From positions 1 through 6,322 of the forward strand of contig JAFDJF010000155.1 in assembly GCA_019307645.1 (NCBI GenBank): DNA of 6,322 nt, in the 5' to 3' direction. Position numbers and translations under genes: made by a program. The number at the start of each line of letters is the position of its first letter. Position 1 is the stretch's first letter. The notes under the pieces are model-generated. The model was not told where the DNA came from. It saw nothing but the letters and a program-made list of their open reading frames with translations, and made no database searches. This stretch comes from Deltaproteobacteria bacterium. GTDB taxonomy: Bacteria; Desulfobacterota; DSM-4660; Desulfatiglandales; Desulfatiglandaceae. This document shows positions 5,917 to 6,322 of this stretch, one piece after another.

Positions 5917-6322
5917 CTAATCCCGCAGACAGCGCTCCATAAACACCCGATTAACCTTCTCATGATGCTGCTGCTCCGGCGACGGCATCATATCGAACCC
6001 ATGGGGTGCCTCGCGATAGATCACCAGATTTGCCTTGTTCCCCGCAATACGCCACTTCGTAGCCATGATTATGGAATCGTCCAGAAAAGGATCCAGTGCA
6101 CCGACCGTAAATAGTGCAGGGGGCATGTCGGTCAAATCCGCGTAGACCGGCGATACATCGGGGTCCTTTCTGGTCTCTCGGTCAGGCACAAACACGTCCG
6201 CATAAAATTTGCAGGACTGTGCATCCTGGAGAAGGTTTCTTCCGTCCACAGCTCCCCGGCTCGGCAGGCCATTGGTGAAATCAAACAGGCCATAAGTGAA
6301 CTTCGCACCGGCAAATTTGTAA
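5917..6322 (-). CDS. Alpha/beta hydrolase (fold-3, esterase/lipase-like), C-terminal part; 5' end outside window
   Basis: The last 134 codons of a gene run off the right edge; the frame stays open to the final base, so the start is not in this window. The sequence matches the C-terminal half of alpha/beta hydrolase fold-3 esterases. It contains a DVSPVYADL stretch, then [12 protein letters not shown] with the likely catalytic Asp (codon 6091-6093), and APHGF with the likely catalytic His (codon 6001-6003). The nucleophile elbow GxSxG and the oxyanion HGGG motif expected upstream cannot be seen. Such proteins hydrolyse short-chain esters in the cytoplasm. A GTG at 6247-6249 is in frame but lies inside the conserved domain and should not be taken as the start. 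The gene ends 31 bases before the isomerase gene, so it may be first in the same transcript. Family likely, substrate unknown. Confidence 0.85.
   Translation of the reverse strand, partial: YKFAGAKFTYGLFDFTNGLPSRGAVDGRNLLQDAQSCKFYADVFVPDRETRKDPDVSPVYADLTDMPPALFTVGALDPFLDDSIIMATKWRIAGNKANLVIYREAPHGFDMMPSPEQQHHEKVNRVFMERCLRD

Noticed and set aside
6247..6249. GTG as the start codon of a 110-residue hydrolase-like protein
   Set aside because: The frame remains open upstream to the window edge and the residues before the GTG continue the hydrolase sequence, so this is a truncated view of a longer gene.

Overview
The window is one densely packed minus-strand gene cluster, probably from an uncultured proteobacterium. 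I infer that from protein style only (HupE/UreJ-like and NicO-like transporters, a membrane-anchored parvulin, a fold-3 alpha/beta hydrolase, a TLP1-type thiolase-like protein). No rRNA, tRNA or marker gene allows a firmer placement. I see no mobile element, CRISPR array, RNA gene or long repeat. Every gap between genes is under 50 bases, so nothing of about 300 bases lacks a gene.

In the order of transcription (right to left) the genes are: (1) the C-terminal part of an alpha/beta hydrolase that runs off the right edge; (2) a membrane-anchored parvulin-type peptidyl-prolyl isomerase; (3) a HupE/UreJ-like membrane protein with a signal peptide and a periplasmic domain; (4) a NicO-family (nickel/cobalt transporter-like) membrane protein with its own signal peptide, a periplasmic domain and a histidine-rich loop; (5) a short-chain dehydrogenase/reductase; (6) a thiolase-like protein with an extra C-terminal domain and none of the usual thiolase catalytic residues. 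Spacings are about 31, 47, 23, 27 and 37 bases with the starts chosen here. No promoter or strong terminator is visible between genes, so one polycistronic unit is the simplest reading.

Two functional blocks are interleaved. The outer block (hydrolase, SDR, thiolase-like protein) looks like ester or acyl-CoA / lipid-type metabolism in the cytoplasm. The inner block (parvulin, HupE-like, NicO-like) looks like an envelope module in which a periplasm-facing folding catalyst accompanies two multi-pass proteins related to metal permeases. No hydrogenase, urease, cobalamin or other nickel/cobalt enzyme is present to name the metal. The NicO-like gene is visibly AT-richer than the lipid-type genes in sampled rows, which hints that the blocks may have separate histories.

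At the extreme left, downstream of the thiolase-like gene, there is a small perfect hairpin and possibly the last codons of a convergent plus-strand gene. Both are weakly supported.
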